From Plicaturopsis crispa FD-325 SS-3 (Eukaryota; Basidiomycota; Agaricomycetes; Amylocorticiales; Amylocorticiaceae), in the NCBI GenBank assembly GCA_000827205.1, contig KN832554.1, positions 3,078,421 to 3,104,665 on the forward strand: a DNA stretch of 26,245 bases, given 5' to 3'. The stretch's first letter is position 1, and every line of letters starts with the position of its first letter. Under the pieces are notes generated by a model. The model had not been told where the DNA came from, ran no database searches, and saw nothing but the letters and a program-made list of their open reading frames with translations. This document shows positions 10,857 through 21,364 of this stretch, one piece after another. The translations under genes were made by a program, and so were the position numbers.

Positions 10857-12649
10857 TCACTCACCGCGCTGAGTCGACCGAGTTCTGCCTGCAGCCGGCC
10901 ATCCGCTCTGCCCATTGATAGACGTACGCACGGGCGCCCTGCTCGGGTTCAGGAGCAAGTTCTCGACCTCGTTCGCGCTGTCCGAGCGGTCGGACGCGTT
11001 GCTGGTGCGGTACGAGCGCTGGTCCGCAGGGACGCCGAAGGGCTGGCGTTGGGACTTGGCGCGCATGTGTCCTTGCTGCTGTTGGGGCCATGGTTGCTGT
11101 TGCTGTTGTTGCTGGGGCATGAACGATCCGCTGGTACGGTTCACGATCGGCGTCCTCTGTATCTACCAGCGCCGATGTGGTCAGTATGTTGCGTGCAATA
11201 TAGAGTACTGGTGGACCGTACTCCATTCGCTTCCATGCCTCCGACGACCGCGCCCAAATCGACCGTACTGCCTGCGTTAGACAAATTCTTTCCGAAGTTC
11301 ATGCTGGTCCGCGCAGCGTGCTGCTGCGGTTCTTCTTGGTTCTGCTGCTGCTGCTGATTAAGATTCGCGCCGAACGCGAGGGATGCATCGTTTTGCTGTC
11401 CTGAAGTTGAAGGTGCCAGGAGGGCCTTGCGTTTGATGCGGTCGAATTGAGTCTACGACGGTGTGAGTGAGGCACAAGGCACAACAGAATTGAAGGGAAG
11501 ATCAGACCTTGAGCCTGGTGTATTCCTTGTCACGTTCTCGAGAAGCATCCTGAAGGTCCCTGACTTTACGACGTTCCACCTCAAGGTCTCTTTCGAGTTC
11601 TACAAATGGATGTCAGTTTGTACATCGAGCTCAAGCCGATGTGAGGTATTTGCAGCGTACCCGAAACTTTATTCCCGAGGAGCCCGATCTCTCCATTTGC
11701 TAGCATACACTGGCCGTCAGAGGGACGGAACCTTGCTTCGAAGTATGCCAGAGTAGGTCACCTTCTCTGACCACATTGTCGAGCTGCTTCTGCGCCTGGG
11801 CGCTTTTGTCGTTCAGGTTGCGGACGACAGCTTGCTGAAAGGAGCTGGATCCATGCTTAGTTTTGGCGTTGTATCCTTTACAAAGAAAAATGGCTCACTT
11901 CTCTTGGTGAATCTGGTATTGCCAGAATGCAATAGCGCTGCCAGAACACACGATCAATTTTAGGGATTGTGACGAGCGTATAGCCTCACCGTCCGCATAT
12001 CTCCAGAATGATAGAAGGGCTTAATCCAGATAGTACAGACTGTCGACAAATGTCAATATCACGAGCTCTCGTGTGAGACCTGATTTACCGTCTTGTAGTC
12101 ATTGGACGGACGCAGGGAGCAGACCTACAGACCAGACCTATCAGCACGGATCGTTCAGAAAGTCCAGAATTGTAACTCACAACCACGTCGTCTCTACCAT
12201 ACTATATAAGCAGAAAACAGGAAAGAAATGCATTTGAGGAAGCGACTCACGGTTCCGACAAAGAAGTCTCGCATGCTATGCAAGGTCAGAGAGTACCCGC
12301 TGCACAACTTAGGTAAAACTAACCTGGGCATAGCCGTGCAGCATTGAATAACTCATTCGCGCAGTCGACTGCAAACGCGACAAACATGTCAGTTCAGAAC
12401 GATGCAATGATTCGATGGAGCTCGTACCACAGAAGAGATGGGAGCCTGTCAAGAGCCACAAGTCATCAGTCATCAAGCCTCAAAGATATGAAACCACGCG
12501 TGTCGAGGACATACAGGTAGTCTGACGCAATATTCTCTGTAAGTTCACGGCTTGACAGTGCAGACGCGACGCGAGCGACTCACAACGACAGCCTTGTCGG
12601 ACAAAGCTCTGCGGCAAGTGAGGCGATTGCAGCGCAGGTCGGTGTCCAT
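10857..12649 (-). CDS. HEI10: HEI10/CCNB1IP1-like RING E3 ligase of meiotic crossovers
   Basis: Fourteen exons: 12649-12584, 12521-12515, 12445-12428, 12368-12324, 12275-12251, 12193-12181, 12124-12089, 12039-11990, 11937-11899, 11844-11762, 11699-11661, 11599-11508, 11452-11222 and 11162-10857. They sum to 1,050 nt (349 aa) with consistent phases. The N-terminus is a RING finger with C7, C12, C25, H27, C30, C33, C44 and C47. NDYKTSVLSGLSP and FWQYQ follow, as I recall for this family. A coiled coil spans about 100-184 (LERDLEVERRKVRDLQ). The tail has two glutamine runs and an Arg/Ser-rich end. HEI10/Zip3-type proteins sit on the synaptonemal complex and mark crossover sites by ubiquitin or SUMO ligase activity; that role is from the family, not this sequence. 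Expression is probably meiotic. It is head-to-head with the mpaB-like gene. Confidence 0.92.
11093..11113. repeat. CAG/CAA glutamine-codon repeat in HEI10
   Basis: A CTG/TTG run on the plus strand reads as a seven-glutamine tract in the last HEI10 exon, followed by a second, four-glutamine tract at about 11074-11088. A further five-glutamine tract is at about 11341-11355 in exon 13. CAG and CAA codons are mixed, which slows slippage. Confidence 0.7.
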
Positions 12650-12985
12650 CGCTCTATACTCGAGAACGCTCCGTCGAAGTCGACGATACTAGTCCTGTAG
12701 GTTGTCGGTGTCAAAGTCAAGTTTACTTCAAGCTAAAGCTGGCCGCGAGTCGCGACAGTCCCTCTCTCGCGCCACAATTGCCACGTGGCGGCGCCCACAC
12801 ACAAGTTCCTCCCTACATTGATGTGGCGTCGTTCTCGCCTCCGAGCTGAGCGCTGAATGTCAGACTAGAATGCGCACTTGAGAGGTAACTATCCCCCCAA
12901 AAATAGGCTGTATCCGCTCCTGAACCGTCCCGACACAGCGCTTGCGGTCAAACAGAGTTAGCTGGGTCAGAGCAGTTCAGCAGTG

Positions 12986-13004
12986 AGCCAAATTGGCTGC
13001 CAAT
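12986..13004. promoter_or_regulatory. CCAAT-box cluster
   Basis: ATTGG (12992-12996, i.e. CCAAT on the minus strand) sits inside the near-palindrome AGCCAAATTGGCT, and a plus-strand CCAAT follows at 13000-13004. Opposed CCAAT boxes 4 bp apart between divergent genes could serve both directions through the HAP complex. No functional evidence is available here. Confidence 0.4.
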
Positions 13005-13270
13005 CCGTTTTCACGCTGATTGCTTTCTTTAGACAGGTGCGTTTGTATCGCTCTTATTATGTCTTATGCGTCATCTCCTAGCTCTATTGACCCTTGACCA
13101 ACACGTTTTCCATTTGAACGTACTTATATGTTGCGGCGGTCTGGCTTCTCGACCACTAGACTTGCCTTAACTGGACAGGGTCACCCATTCATCGACATCG
13201 CCGGAAACCCCGTGCCTTGCGAGACTCCTTCTCCTTACCCATATGACTACTTGCCGATGACCGGCTTTCC

Positions 13271-13277
13271 TATAAAA
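13271..13277 (+). promoter_or_regulatory. TATA box of the mpaB-like gene
   Basis: TATAAAA lies 72 bp before the chosen start at 13343 and only 24 bp before an in-frame ATG at 13295. With transcription usually starting about 30 bp or more past the TATA box, the 13295 ATG would probably be missed, which favours 13343. Confidence 0.5.
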
Positions 13278-13342
13278 ACCCTCAACATAGGTCTATGGGT
13301 ACGGCCATCATCTCCATTCCCTCGCTATCACCTGCTCCTGCC

Positions 13343-14964
13343 ATGGCTTCAGCACTCTTGGACAGGCTCCCCCTGCCGATACCCAAAGCTGCCCTTGTGG
13401 GAGGCGCATTCGTCTGCTACCTAGGGCTTGTTCGTGCATTACGATGGCGGCGCTACAACCAGGTGCACGCGAAGTATGCCCACCGCGACTTGGACACGCT
13501 GACGCCCGAGGAGGCGCAGTCGATTATCCATCTGAGTGGCTTGTGGGATATGCCAGGGCTCAGCACCTATTCCCTGAGCTTCGCGCTTTTTAAGACTTAC
13601 GCTATAGTAAGCGAGATGCCTCTTCTGCTGACATCTTCCAACGGCCTGCATATAGCCCACGATCTCCGCCATCCTTGCCGCGACAAAGGAATTAAGCTCT
13701 AAAGAGCTCATTCCGAAACGCTACGCAGATGTAAGTCGTAACAGCTCTATTTTTCCTGCTGCATGTATTGATAGGTCTGACGAGAAAATAGACCGAAATT
13801 CTCATCGCAACATGGATCTCTTGCCCGATAAACGGTTACTTGGACCACTCCGAGAAGGAGAAGGGTGAAGAAGCGGACCCGAGAGCCATGATTGCCCTAG
13901 CCAGGGTGAATTTCCTTCATTCGCGGTATAAAATTGTGCGTCTGTATTCTTTGTTTGATACAACGCCTTCTCTAAGAATAGCAGTCCAATGATGATTATT
14001 TATATACATTGGCGCTATTTGCCCTTGAGCCCATGGTGCGTCAAAATCGGAGCCATCGTTGTATATGTCTTGGCTGACCAGGTTGTCCTACAGAACTGGG
14101 CGGACAGGTATGGATGGCGATCTTTTTCGCCACTGGAGCGGCATGCTGCATACGTCTACTGGCGAGAAATCGGGAACCGCATGAGCATCAGGGACATCCC
14201 GGAGAGTCTAGAGGACCTCAGACAGTGGTCGACTGCATACGAAGCCAAATACATGGTGCCTGCCGAAACGAACCGAGACGTTGCAAGTTATACAGTCGAG
14301 GAGATGCTTTACGTCGTCCCGGAGGCGTTTGGTATCAAGGCGCTCATGCGCCGCCTCGTTATATGCCTTCTGCAACCGCATGTGAGGATCGCCATGATGC
14401 AAGTACAACATTCGATTTGCTACGGCCGGCGCTGAACATAGATCCTTATAGGTATCCGGAGCAGCCTGCGTTGTTGCGATTTTTTGCCAAGGCCTTACTG
14501 TTCTCCTCCGGTCAAATCCAACGATACCTCATGCTCCCTCGCACGAAGGCCAAGTCCTTGGTTCCGATAGGCAAGCCCACGTCTCCATACATGCATCCAT
14601 CGAGGTAAGGCAGCATCGCTCCCTGTAGCCATGCATCTTCTTCTGACTACTCTGTTGTAGGTTCCAAGCTAAGCCATGGTACAAGCCTCAGAGGAGCGGT
14701 TTCGGCTACCTAATGGACAGACTTGCCGTCATGGTCGGATACTACGCCGATATGCCTGCACCTCAATATAAGAGCGAAGGCTACCGACTGGAGGAAATGG
14801 TGCGCGTCTCTCGTCTAAATGCTGTCCTTCATTCGAGGGATATTGACGGTGTGATGTTCAAGGGCCCTGCAAATGCTGAAAAGCTGCATCACGCTGAGAT
14901 CATGAGAAACGCCGCTGACATGCAGGGATGCCCTGTCGCTAGTATGTTCTCGTCCGGATTGTAG
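13343..14964 (+). CDS. mpaB-like ER-bound oxygenase (DUF2236 family)
   Basis: Eight exons: 13343-13606, 13656-13730, 13792-13935, 13985-14035, 14094-14402, 14465-14604, 14661-14799 and 14863-14964; 1,224 nt, 407 aa. Introns are 49-63 nt and all phases fit. A hydrophobic N-terminal segment (about residues 16-30) is a probable ER membrane anchor. Family-like blocks follow: SGLWDMPGLSTYSLSFALFK (about 66-85), the LHSRYKISNDDYLYTL block around 155-170, DRYGWRSFSPLERHA, and the C-terminal block YRLEEMG..EIMRNAADMQGCPV. The mpaB/rubber-oxygenase superfamily contains heme oxygenases that cleave C=C bonds; MpaB acts in mycophenolic acid synthesis, but most fungal copies are uncharacterised. No biosynthetic cluster surrounds this gene, so a substrate cannot be named. 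The start at 13343 (CCATGG context) is preferred over in-frame 13295. Confidence 0.88.
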
Positions 14965-15409
14965 GCGCTGTGCACTTTCTGTGCTCATTGATGTTGCTTC
15001 GGTCGTCCTGTGGTCTGCTTTTGTTTTGACTTTTCTTGTCGGATGACTCAGATGTTTTGGCTACGCTCGAGTGACACGAAGAGAAACGGAAATGTCTCAT
15101 CCAGACGACTCTCATTTGATGTATTTGAACTGCCCTATGTATCATCCTTGTATGTAGTGTACCATAATATGCTCCCCATGGTATAAATATTGTTCGCCAC
15201 AAGGGTCGCAATGTCAAGAAATCGCAATCCTCCACCGCGCGCGCCGAGTATCCATGTTGCAATTACAGTCCGTAAGATGGGTGGTGATAGATGTCCAATC
15301 CAGACAAGAAAGAAGAACATAACAAACAGCACATGATAACAGCGGATCTGCGTAAGTTAGTAGCGTATGTAGCATGCACAGCGTAAAAACAACTACTTGT
15401 TCAAATCGT
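14965..15409. other. Tail-to-tail intergenic region
   Basis: Shared 3' flank of the plus-strand mpaB-like gene and the minus-strand GAR-domain gene, 445 bp. No coding region is supported, only short unrelated open frames. Confidence 0.5.
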
Positions 15410-18400
15410 TCAGGGTCTCCAGATGGCGTTGATGCTGCGTGAAGGGGTACTGGGCACCGGCGGACTCCGCGCGCGTGAATGGGGTCGGGGCGATCTGGAC
15501 GGTGTGACGGGACGCATCCCGGGAGCATCCTCTGCGCGCCGCATGAATTGCAGAGGCGTTAAGGGCGAACCTGTGGATGGCGTGGATCTGAGAGAGCGCG
15601 GACTCTGACCGCTCGGAGTGGAGAGGACGAAGGACGGAAGACCCGTCGGTTCAGGAGTCCTGGGGGGCGTGTGCGGATTTTCAATGATTTCTGGCGCCTC
15701 TAGAAGGGTTGCGGAGCTTATCCATTTTTCCTCTCGAGTGCCCATCCTGGAGGGTGATTGTGGATCGGTAACCAGGCGGAACTGGTCGGCGAAGTGGTCT
15801 TTGATAAACCTACGATTGTAGTTGAGCACTGAGACGAAAAGGATATCGCAAAGCCTTGCGAGACTCACTTGGATAGTTCTGACCACCCCCCTCCAACACG
15901 GACCTACACCCAATTCTCACGTTAGGACCAAAGATTCTCATAGTTGGCTCGGGAGCTTACCATCACAGTCTGAGATCGTAAAATACGACAGAAACATAGC
16001 TTGGGTTCTTGGTCCCCAATCCAATACTTCCCACTCTGGTCCTTCCAGTTCTCTCCCACCATCTCGATGTTGATATTGACGGGAAGCTTATTGACAACGT
16101 CGCCGACGGCAACATCAAGCTTGTTTTTCGGATTAGCTATGTACGGCTTCTTGGGCGCGGGAGTTCTCCGGGGTGGACTAGTGATTTTCGACTGCAGGAT
16201 TGACGACAGCGAATGTCTAGGTGCGCGAGCCCACGAGGACATGGATGTCGACGATCGAGATGGACTCATTGCTGATCGTGAAAGCGAAGAAGCATCCGAA
16301 ACCGTTGGTGATGCTGCACTGGCTCTCTTGGCCTCGCCCGTCTGCGCCCGCGGGCGAGGGGGAAGCGCAGAGGTGCGTCTGACCGGTGTTCTAGCAGGTG
16401 TCGAGCCGTTCGAGGATAGACTTGTCGTGCGTTGACGTGATGCGAACGTCGAACTATACAAACTCGATGACGGAGAGAACATCGGACCCGACACTGATCT
16501 GTTAGATGCCGTGGACATTCTGCTTGACGATCGACTGGGGAGGTCGACAGAACCGGCGAAAGCGTGTCTTGGCCTTGCCTGTGCAGGAGAAAACATAGGG
16601 CCAGAAAATGATCGACTGGTGGATATGTTCGATGCCCTACTCGAGGGACGGCTAGCTGCCTCCGAAGACCCTGAAACGGCACGCCTCGAGGTAGCATGGG
16701 CAGGTGAGAGGAAGCGTCCTCGGTTAGATGGTCCTGGACCAGACGGCCCGCGAGTCGGTCCTGTAGATAGCTTTGAGTAAGAGCCTCGTTTCGGGGCAGT
16801 AGAAGATTGGCTGCTGAGCATAGATGCGCTACTATTCCGGCCAGAGCTGATCACGCTTGACGGTCGAGATTTTCGGCCGCTGATTCGATCGTTCCCCATG
16901 TCTTCAAGTTCGTTCCATGTCTGGAGTATTCGTGTCCTCTCCGAAATTGCCCTCGGATCTTCTGCGACCGCAGTGAAATGGGAACTCATCGTTGTAATGG
17001 CAGATCTTGTAAACGAGAGGCGTGCCATCAGCTGTTCGTCGGGAGGTTGTCCTGGATCGGTGACATGTGTGGAGGATAGCACCCCCATTGGTGCAGCTGG
17101 GAAGCTGTCGATATGCTCTAACAGGTCACTGAGAGCCATATCGCAAGAGTATATCGCTTGTGCCAAGTCCGCTAATCTGTGGACTCGTTGCATCAAGTCG
17201 GCAGAAGCCTCCATTTCGGAGCGGAGAGATTGAAGTTCTACGTCGACAGAAGGATGTTCAGCACTGGAGGGCAGGCTGTCTACTTGTTTGGATAACTTCG
17301 AAAATTCATCGTGCATCTTGTCCCGTTGGTCGGAGGTAGGGAGCGAGCTAGAGGACCGAGCCACCTCGTTGATATTGATGGACCGTAAGCGTTTGCGCAA
17401 GGACATGATGAGGCTCTGCAAGTCGCTCTCGACCCGAGATAATTTAGAAGGGGATGAAGAGGTCGCCACCCGTAGCCCAAATACATCTGTATATTTGAAT
17501 GTTAGCTCGGCAAGTATGTGCAATCACATAGATGTGCGCACCTGTATCCTGTCGAGCAGGCTGCGTCTCCTCCGCTTTGGCTTTTGCGAGACGCTCTCGT
17601 TCTAGTCGCTCCTCCTCAAGTTGCTGTTGCAGCACTCGACCGGCTTCCTTTTTCTCCTTTTCTCGTTGTTCTTGTTCCATGCGCGCCTTTTTTTCCAGCT
17701 CCAAACGTTCAGCTTCTAACCTCTCCGCCTCGATTCGCTCCGCCTCTACCCTCTCGGCATCCAATCTTTCCTTTTCAAGTCTCTCTGCCTCGATTTTCTC
17801 CACCAGTAGTCGTTCCGCCTCAAGTCGAGCCAGCTCTCGCTTCTCCACTTCGGCCCTTTCTCTCCCAACCCTCTCTTGCTCTAGTCTCTCCGCTTCGAGC
17901 CTCTCCTTCTCCGTCCTCTCCGCCTCGATTCTTTCTTTCTCTATCCGCTCCGCCTCCAGCCTCTCCGCCTCCAGCCTCTCTGCCTCTAACCTCTCCGCCT
18001 CAAGTCTTTCCTTTTCTATCCGCTCCGCCTCCAACCTCTCCGCCTCGAGTCTTGCTTTCTCAGCTCTCTCCGCCTCCAGCCTCTCCTCCTCCAGCCTCTC
18101 TGCCTCTAACCTCTCCGCCTCGACTCTTTCCTTTTCTATCCGCTCCGCCTCCAACCTCTCCGCCTCGATTCTTTCTTTCTCAACTCTCTCCGCCTCCAGT
18201 CGCTCGGCTTCGAGCCGTTCGTTCTCTATTCGTTCTGCTTCTAATCGTTCCGCTTCGAGCCGTTCGCGTTCCAAACGTTCCTGGGTCTGCCTTTCGACTT
18301 CTGCCCGGCGTGCATCGAGGATGTGAGATGTAAATGCATCCGCGGTCTCGCTCCAAGCCTTGAATTTCAGTTCAGCATCGTCGACAGCTCGACTGCGAGC

Positions 18401-21364
18401 TACGACAATACGCTCGTGAACAGCGGCGTCTTGTGCACCAGGGGCTGACTGTAATCGGCGAAGCAAATCGCGAACGGGAGAGAACGAACGTCCTATGCGT
18501 GAACGGTTTTCGGCGACGAAGTCTTCGGTTTGTTTCGATAGCGACTCCAGCGATTCGAGGATGTTGGTCGCATTGGGGCTAACGATAGTCGATAGAGAGG
18601 ACTGGAGGTTGACGAGATCCCGCGAAACAGAGTGAATGTCGTCGACGGAGACGGCCACTGCAGCATCGACATCCTTGGCAAGGCGTGCCAATTGGAAATG
18701 ATCTGCTTTCTGGTTTAGACTGTGTAACGCACTCGATATCCTCAGCGAGTACGAATTGGAATCAGCGCGGACTGCATCATCCAGCGTGGACAATTCGAAG
18801 GGTAGTTCTATAGAAAGCTGTTGCTGTGATGCGCGAAGGTTGAGGTCGCCGGAAGAGAATCGCCGCTTGACGAACTGCGTGTTCGACGAGGCAGAATTGG
18901 ACCGTGCTACGAACGGTACACGGGCAGCAAGACCATCGCTGAAGATCTGTACAGTCTCTCGAAGCTTTTCGGCGTCAGCAGTCATCTGGGGATCATCAGA
19001 TATGCCATCTGCGTCACCAACGAGCGTGTCCTCTATCCCGGCGTCGAATCGGAGTTGAAGCTCTTCAACTTTGATTTGAAGATCGTCGACCTCATCGCGT
19101 ATTGTGGTCATGACAGCAGCCTGGTTCTGGATAGACTGGAGTAGATGCGCCATTTGCCGAACGCTCCCCAAAACACTGTCAAGGCCCTCTAATCTCTGTG
19201 AAAGCCATTCGTGCAATGGCTCCTCCAGAATTCCCTGCAATGCCTTGAGTGGCGCGTCGACGTTTTCCAGGAGACGGCCCCGGATACCGTCAAGTTGCAC
19301 AAGCGCATCCGTGGCCGATGCACTCGCCGACGGAAGTAGTGGAGATGGACTTTCCGGGGTGAGAGGTGTCGTTCCACCACCACCAGTTTGTTTCTTCCAC
19401 CGCTGCTTCTCCATAGCTTCTCCGATGTCACGTCGAGTGTCCTGGAGCTCCTGAAGGCATCCCCCCAGCGCTGTCCATACTTTCCTCGCTTCACGCAGCC
19501 GACCGACACGTGCTGTCACATCGTCTCTGGTCGTACGCGCTTGGTCCCGTTTAGCGCTCAAGGTCTGAACCAGCGTCGCTATATTTCCTTTGAATGAAGG
19601 ATCGATACCACCCTGGTCCAATCTGAGAAGAGCAGGGCGCGCACGACGCAGAAGCTGATCTGCGCAGTCGCTAGCTTCGTCAACTTCTTTGGAGACCGAG
19701 GGTAGCAGCGCGAGAAAGGCAGAGTGGCGCATTGGATCGAGGCAGGCATCCGATGTAAGGTCAGGGGGAGTTCCATCCCCATCTCCAGCCACCACGCCTT
19801 GCTCCAATCGGCCCACGAGGGATGTGAGTTTACCCACTAAGTCGTCAGCGGACTGCGAGATAGACTCGGCGTCCCTGACTGCCTCAAACCTGGCGCGGTA
19901 CTCCTTAGCGAGGCCATCAACGGTCTTCGTCAGGTCGACGGTGGATGCAATTTCTGAGGATAGGCTGTTTGCAAGGGAAGTGTTCGAGCTTTGTTGGTCA
20001 GGGAAGAGGGGGTGCAAGGGCCGGGGGAAGGTACTAGACGCTGACGCGGGGTTTCCTCTAAGGGCAAGCCTTTTGCTCAACGCGTCTGCGCGCGAAATAA
20101 AGGAGGCACTTTGTCGGGCCGTGGGATGGTGGAGCTTCGCGATTTCTATCTCCTCTAACAGATTCTGTGCCGCGGATTGATCCTTCATGGTTTCGACATA
20201 AATTTCGTCAGCTCTGTGTACAGCAGTTAGCCATGTACGGGCAGCTAAACAGAACGACAGTACTTTCTCCATTGCATCACAACATTCATGACGAACTTGC
20301 CAATATCTTCGAGCTCGTTTATCCCTTTCTCCTCGACTCGGTCTTGTTCATCGAGTATTTCTTCCGGAACGGGCTTGCGGCTGTTGTCAATCAGCTTGTC
20401 TAACGCTTTGCCAGCAGCCGAAATCTTGCCATGTCGAAGTGCAGTAACCTTCGCACCAAACTGGGCAGCGTCCCGAGAAAGCAGTTCCGCGAGTTTGAAC
20501 CGCGCGCTCCTCGAGAACGCCGGGTTGGTAGGGCCAGAAGTATCAGAAGCCATTGAAACCATGGATGCCACAGACCCCCGACGAGCGGTAGGAGTCTCGT
20601 CAGCCTTCGGAGCTGTGTCGTACACCGAGGGAGACCATCGTGCGCGCGTGGCGAGAAAGGTCTGCAGATCTGTAATAATTTTTCGCCGGTCCGCCCACGC
20701 TGCGGTGCGGTTTTCTTCCCATGTCAATCTAGTGCCGAGCAGGTCGAGGTGTTCCGAACGGTCTCTTAGTAAATGGAGCAGTTTGTCAAGGTCGTAAATA
20801 GTCGTCAGGGTCAGTTCGATTAGGTCGGTATCTTCGGGGGAGAGATTTCGTTGCGTCGCGGCTATACGGGAGTATGAGTTACGCGATGAGATAGCTGAAG
20901 GCAACTGCGCACCTTTCGTTATTTTCTTGAGTTTCTTTAGATCCCCGGAATCAAATATCTCCGTCTCCTTCTCAATCCTATCGTGCTCCACAAGCCATTC
21001 CTGAAGCTCAGCTCGCGAGGGAAGGCCGGTTGTCTCTGCAGACGTCCGCACGGCATCCAAGCCAGCAAAGACCTCGATGGGCGGCATTCCCTCCAGTAAC
21101 TACGAAGAGAATTAGATCTCTAGGGCTACGAAGAGAGAATATGCTTACCTTGATTTTCTCCTCTATCCAAGCTTTCTTCTCACTAAATGTCTGGAGCTCG
21201 ATGACCTCGTGCGTCTCGAGAGCCTGCTCCTCGCCTTCCCGTGGGGATTTCCCCTCGTCCATGGTGGTGGTATTTAGAGATACTTGCGGTCCCCCATCCG
21301 GTGGGGTAGCATGGTGACTAGGCGCCTTTCCGTCGACCAGCTCCGTCGCGCCCTCGGAAGACAT
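15410..21364 (-). CDS. Large coiled-coil protein with C-terminal GAR (Gas2) domain
   Basis: Six exons, 21364-21149, 21099-20264, 20213-17542, 17486-15961, 15903-15869 and 15809-15410, give 5,685 nt (1,894 aa). Introns are 49-59 nt, most with CTAAC-like branch sites. N-terminal helical regions include [20 protein letters not shown] (about 140-160). A Glu/Arg/Leu-rich coiled coil of repeated ERLEA units spans about 880-1,115. A long Ser/Pro/Arg-rich linker follows. The GAR domain (about 1,695-1,772) holds [19 protein letters not shown] and [18 protein letters not shown] and is split by two introns. GAR domains bind microtubules in Gas2 and spectraplakins; no actin-binding CH domain is seen. The likely role is linking or stabilising cytoplasmic microtubules, by inference. 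Exon 3 joins at 20213, so the ATG at 20272 is intronic. Confidence 0.9.
17640..18300. repeat. 15-bp coding minisatellite with 120-bp higher-order copies
   Basis: The DNA repeats a 15-bp unit (CTCTCCGCCTCCAAC-like on the plus strand), read on the minus strand as five-residue ERLEA-type units. Bases 17941-18060 and 18061-18180 are near-identical over 120 bp, that is eight 15-bp units, and part of the pattern recurs on both sides. It lies wholly inside exon 3 of the GAR-domain gene. Confidence 0.9.

Larger units (their letters stand above)
12650..13342. promoter_or_regulatory. Shared divergent promoter region of HEI10 and mpaB-like gene
   Basis: About 690 bp separates the two start codons, which point away from each other. 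The region holds a near-palindrome AGCCAAATTGGCT (12986-12998) and an adjacent CCAAT (13000-13004), the motif bound by the HAP/NF-Y complex. A CCACGTGGC E-box-like site (12781-12789) is also present. A TATAAAA lies at 13271-13277. Binding by any factor is inference. Confidence 0.5.

Noticed and set aside
13128-13424. Plus-strand 98-codon open frame upstream of the oxygenase
   Set aside because: It overlaps the oxygenase first exon in another frame, crosses its TATA box and has no protein-like pattern.
17518-18333. Two long plus-strand open frames (over 260 codons each) of Ser/Ala- and Pro-rich sequence
   Set aside because: They are antisense shadows of the 15-bp repeat in the GAR-domain gene. 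A repeat without stops in one frame stays open in others.
20214-20272. ATG at 20272 as start of a separate gene covering the coiled coil
   Set aside because: A 50-nt intron with a CTAACTG branch site and matching phase 2 joins 20264 to 20213, linking it to the upstream exons of the same gene.
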